Below are positions 62,167 through 64,000 of a stretch of 64,000 nt of DNA, piece by piece. The stretch spans positions 51,189-115,188 of the forward strand of contig LVBG01000022.1 in NCBI GenBank assembly GCA_001603115.1. Direction: 5' to 3'. The stretch comes from Spirochaetales bacterium Spiro_05 (GTDB taxonomy: Bacteria; Spirochaetota; Spirochaetia; Sphaerochaetales; Sphaerochaetaceae). Each line of letters starts with the position of its first letter. Position 1 is the stretch's first letter. A program made the position numbers and the translations under genes. Under the pieces are notes generated by a model. That model made no database searches and had not been told where the DNA came from. It was given only the letters and a program-made list of their open reading frames with translations.

Positions 62167-62397
62167 TTATACGAGCTTCTCGACCTTTCCGCTCCTCAAG
62201 CAACGAGTACAAATCTTGATCGTGCGGGGAGCGCCGTTGATCAACGTCTTGATCGTTACGAGATTGGGGCGGAATACGCGCTTTGTGGTAACGCCAATGT
62301 GCTGACCAACACCACCGTGCTTCTTGGCCTGACCTTTTCTCGGAACACTATTTCCAGCAACCGTTCCTTTTCCGCAAATCTCACATCTACGAGCCAT
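62167..62397 (-). CDS. rpmB: 50S ribosomal protein L28
   Basis: The 76-residue basic protein has MARRCEICGKG at the start, the KRVFRPNL segment and CTRCLRSG near the end. The two C-x2-C pairs make it the zinc-binding form of L28. ATG 62397 has GGTGG upstream; the extra four codons in frame are not conserved. It is alone, with a good terminator before thrA. Confidence 0.95.
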   Translation of the reverse strand: MARRCEICGKGTVAGNSVPRKGQAKKHGGVGQHIGVTTKRVFRPNLVTIKTLINGAPRTIKICTRCLRSGKVEKLV

Positions 62398-62595
62398 AGC
62401 TATATCCACCTTGTCATAATAATTCGTTTTTGGGCCGACTCAGGCCTGTCAAAGTCATGGCTTTCCTTGTACGGGCACATGCATGTCCGTGAGCAGTAAC
62501 ACAAGGTCATCGCGTAGAAGACTTCAACCTTTGCCAAATTACCAGATAACGGCTTTTGTGTAAAGACAAAGGGGCTATCTTTTCTATTTTTTCCC

Positions 62596-62624
62596 TTGTA
62601 GAGCCTTTCTCGCTTCGCTATGCT
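62596..62624 (+). promoter_or_regulatory. Promoter of the unknown gene, leaderless type
   Basis: TTGTAG (62596-62601), 17 nt, TATGCT (62619-62624), then 6 nt to ATG 62631. Confidence 0.6.
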
Positions 62625-62630
62625 TGCCTT

Positions 62631-63077
62631 ATGGAGAGCTTCTATATCCTTCGCCTTGCCAAGGAACTGCAACGAGAGCTGAACAAACTCAGAAATGAGC
62701 TGTATGCCCTTTGCCCCGACCCCAGCCTTTTTGCACTTGAGCCGTGCATCATCCTCGGCAAAGCCGGGGATGGGAATTCGATCGGGTATGTGCCGTGCCC
62801 AAAGCTGCCGCTGCTTTGCCTCGGTGAGCTGCGATACTCCGATAACCATCTTTATATACCGGTGGAAGAGACAGCCCTTGCGCCCCTCCGCAGTGAACTG
62901 GATACCAGCTTCCCCTACAGTGGCATCTATCTGGCAGATGTTGAAATACAACGTACGATAGAGCCCATCATCATCAAGGACCTTTGGTTCGCACTGCTCA
63001 CCATCCAAGAAGAGGGAGCGCTCAAGCTTTGGCGCGTCTCTTCAGAAAAGCATCTCGACTCGGGCAAAGGTCACTGA
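62631..63077 (+). CDS. Conserved-looking protein of unknown function
   Basis: The 148-residue protein starts MESFYILRLAKELQRELNKLR and continues with LEPCIILGK, LYIPVEETALAPLRSELD and WFALLTIQEEGALKLWRV, a compact mixed helix/strand fold. I do not recognise the family. It is preferred over the opposing open frame (62400-63008) because it has a promoter 6 nt before the ATG and a balanced, protein-like sequence. It overlaps nth by 56 nt at the 3' end. Confidence 0.6.
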   Translation: MESFYILRLAKELQRELNKLRNELYALCPDPSLFALEPCIILGKAGDGNSIGYVPCPKLPLLCLGELRYSDNHLYIPVEETALAPLRSELDTSFPYSGIYLADVEIQRTIEPIIIKDLWFALLTIQEEGALKLWRVSSEKHLDSGKGH

Positions 63078-63666
63078 ACGGACACGCTTCACACTCAGGC
63101 TTCTTTGCATGGCACACGCTCCTTCCAAACAGATTGGCTGTCATGGAGAATCGATAGTGTTCTGATGCATCGAGGAGAGAAGCAATGGCTTTCTCAACTT
63201 TGGCGGGATCTTTTGTTTTCACCAACCCAAGGCGATTCACCACCCGGGAAAAGTGGGTATCGACAATGATGGCAGGCTTTCCATAGATATCTCCGAGCAC
63301 ACAGCTGGCAGTCTTCCTTCCCACCCCGGGCAACTTGACCAGCTCTTCCATGGAATCGGGTACTTCCCTATCGACAAGTTGCTGAGCACAGGCAATGATG
63401 TTCTTCGCCTTGTTGCGATAGTAGCCGGTTGCATAGATGATCTCTTGCACATCCTCCTCATTTGCCTGGGCAAGGGAGGCGGCATCGGGATAGGCCTTGA
63501 ACAACTCCTTCACCACGACATTCACGATTCTGTCTGTTGTCTGGGCAGAGAGAATGACACTGACAAGAAAGCGAAAGGGAACCCGTTGTTCCAGAAACTG
63601 GATAGTCTGGGGCATTAGCTCATCAAGGCGCTTTGCCACTTCTGCTGCTCGTTGTTCTGCGTTCAT
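63022..63666 (-). CDS. nth: Endonuclease III
   Basis: The 214-residue DNA glycosylase/AP lyase has the helix-hairpin-helix LPGVGRKTASCV with the catalytic Lys, the Asp in IIVDTHFSRVV, and the C-terminal 4Fe-4S motif C-x6-C-x2-C-x5-C (CHAKKPECEACPFSDLC). It removes oxidised pyrimidines. Length is normal. There is no Shine-Dalgarno; a TATCCA -10 box lies 6 nt before the ATG. Confidence 0.95.
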   Translation of the reverse strand: MNAEQRAAEVAKRLDELMPQTIQFLEQRVPFRFLVSVILSAQTTDRIVNVVVKELFKAYPDAASLAQANEEDVQEIIYATGYYRNKAKNIIACAQQLVDREVPDSMEELVKLPGVGRKTASCVLGDIYGKPAIIVDTHFSRVVNRLGLVKTKDPAKVEKAIASLLDASEHYRFSMTANLFGRSVCHAKKPECEACPFSDLCPSRDAFLKRRAKA

Positions 63667-63672
63667 ACGTGC

Positions 63673-63700
63673 TGGATATGGTACCCCTTGACGCTCTTAA
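63673..63700 (-). promoter_or_regulatory. Possible nth promoter, leaderless type
   Basis: On the minus strand TTAAGA (63695-63700), 16 nt, TATCCA (63673-63678), then 6 nt to the ATG. The boxes are weaker than in the other examples. Confidence 0.4.
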
Positions 63701-63728
63701 GCTCAAGTGCGTATACTCCAAAAGATTT

Positions 63729-63801
63729 CGGGGCGTAGCCCAGTGGCTAGGGCACCTGCTTTGGGAGCAGGATATCGAAGGTTCGAGTCCTTTCGCCCCG
63801 A
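63729..63801 (+). tRNA. tRNA-Pro (anticodon TGG)
   Basis: The acceptor stem CGGGGCG pairs perfectly with CGCCCCG, with A as discriminator. The anticodon arm is CCTGC-TTTGGGA-GCAGG, giving TGG, and the T arm holds GGTTCGAGTCC. CCA is not encoded. Confidence 0.95.
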
Positions 63802-64000
63802 TTCAAATATTTCTCATTATTTTTCTCGTACTATTGGCAATTTGTTTGTAGATAAATAATTACAAACAGGTTGCCAAAATTTATTTGCACCTTTTTGGCC
63901 TTTCGCTGTTTTGAGTGGGTAGAATCCTAAAGAGACAAGGTGATAGTGGAAAACTCTGGGAGTGCTGTGGTACTGTTTTGGTATCACAGAACAGAGAGGT
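63802..64000. other. A/T-rich gap after tRNA-Pro, no gene seen
   Basis: This stretch to the window edge is clearly richer in A and T than the rest. No reading frame of note is supported. It contains the inverted repeat at 63834-63877 and an imperfect repeat near the edge (TGTGGTAC and GGTATCACA). It may be the edge of an element joined to the tRNA. Confidence 0.4.
63834..63877. repeat. Large inverted repeat downstream of tRNA-Pro
   Basis: TTGGCAATTTGTTTGTA (63834-63850) and TACAAACAGGTTGCCAA (63861-63877) are 17-nt arms that match at 15 positions around a 10-nt A/T-rich centre. No run of T follows directly, so a terminator is possible but not clear; an attachment or protein-binding site is another reading. 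Confidence 0.6.

Noticed and set aside
62400..63008. 202-codon minus-strand open frame after rpmB
   Set aside because: It competes with the plus-strand gene at 62631, which has a well-formed promoter; the minus frame shows no conserved-looking pattern and runs over the rpmB start region.
1..64000. CRISPR array or tandem direct repeats
   Set aside because: No regularly spaced repeats of 20 bases or more were seen while reading the window.

Overview
The window looks like a chromosomal segment of an anaerobic or microaerophilic bacterium, most probably a spirochaete of the Sphaerochaeta type. This is inferred from moderate GC content, very tight packing, many short lipoproteins, superoxide reductase (desulfoferrodoxin), acetate kinase, a ferredoxin-fused aldo/keto reductase and a GPH sugar symporter. 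No 16S gene is present, so the taxon is an inference. About 56 protein genes and one tRNA-Pro were found. There is no CRISPR array, rRNA, phage block or intact insertion sequence.

Layout. 1-3.3 kb: a cut DUF4105 membrane protein, LemA, carbamate kinase and a queuosine-precursor transporter. 3.3-9.3 kb: Lon protease with a possible operator, U32 peptidase, a TPR-like exported protein, a GT2 glycosyltransferase and a histone H1-like small protein. 9.4-18.2 kb: valS, an ECF sigma/anti-sigma pair behind cysS, murB, an exported beta-rich protein and ackA. 18.2-32.2 kb: a phosphate regulon. A PhoB-like regulator (18.3 kb) and a PhoR-like kinase (25.6 kb) are separated by an IS110-like relic, a four-gene selenium-dependent molybdenum hydroxylase accessory cluster (yqeC, xdhC-yqeB fusion, EF2568-type desulfurase, permuted xdhC) and a FemX-like gene; phoU-pstBACS follows. 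32.3-45.2 kb: superoxide reductase, a cysteine hydrolase, a two-domain NDP kinase, DUF438/PAS, an LCCL lipoprotein, a CPBP protease, a hydrolase, a degenerate-GGDEF/EAL protein, an AEC transporter, a NapH-like ferredoxin and a serpin. 45.2-54.4 kb: GPH and MFS transporters, two acyltransferases, two AKRs, an ADP-ribosylglycohydrolase-like protein and RecQ. 54.5-64 kb: a lacI-type gene divergent from galK, a lipoprotein, thrC, a ThrA-like protein with an eroded kinase domain, rpmB, a small unknown gene, nth and tRNA-Pro with a large inverted repeat behind it.

Three patterns stand out. First, at least seven genes show a -35 TTG-type box, 17-18 nt spacing, a -10 box and then only 6-7 nt before the ATG, with no usable Shine-Dalgarno. 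This predicts leaderless mRNAs, including those for both Pho regulators and the first gene of the selenium cluster. Second, an 11-bp-periodic Pho-box-like repeat occurs before phoB, phoR and pstS. Third, most convergent gene pairs overlap at their 3' ends. All calls come from reading the sequence; no database search was run.
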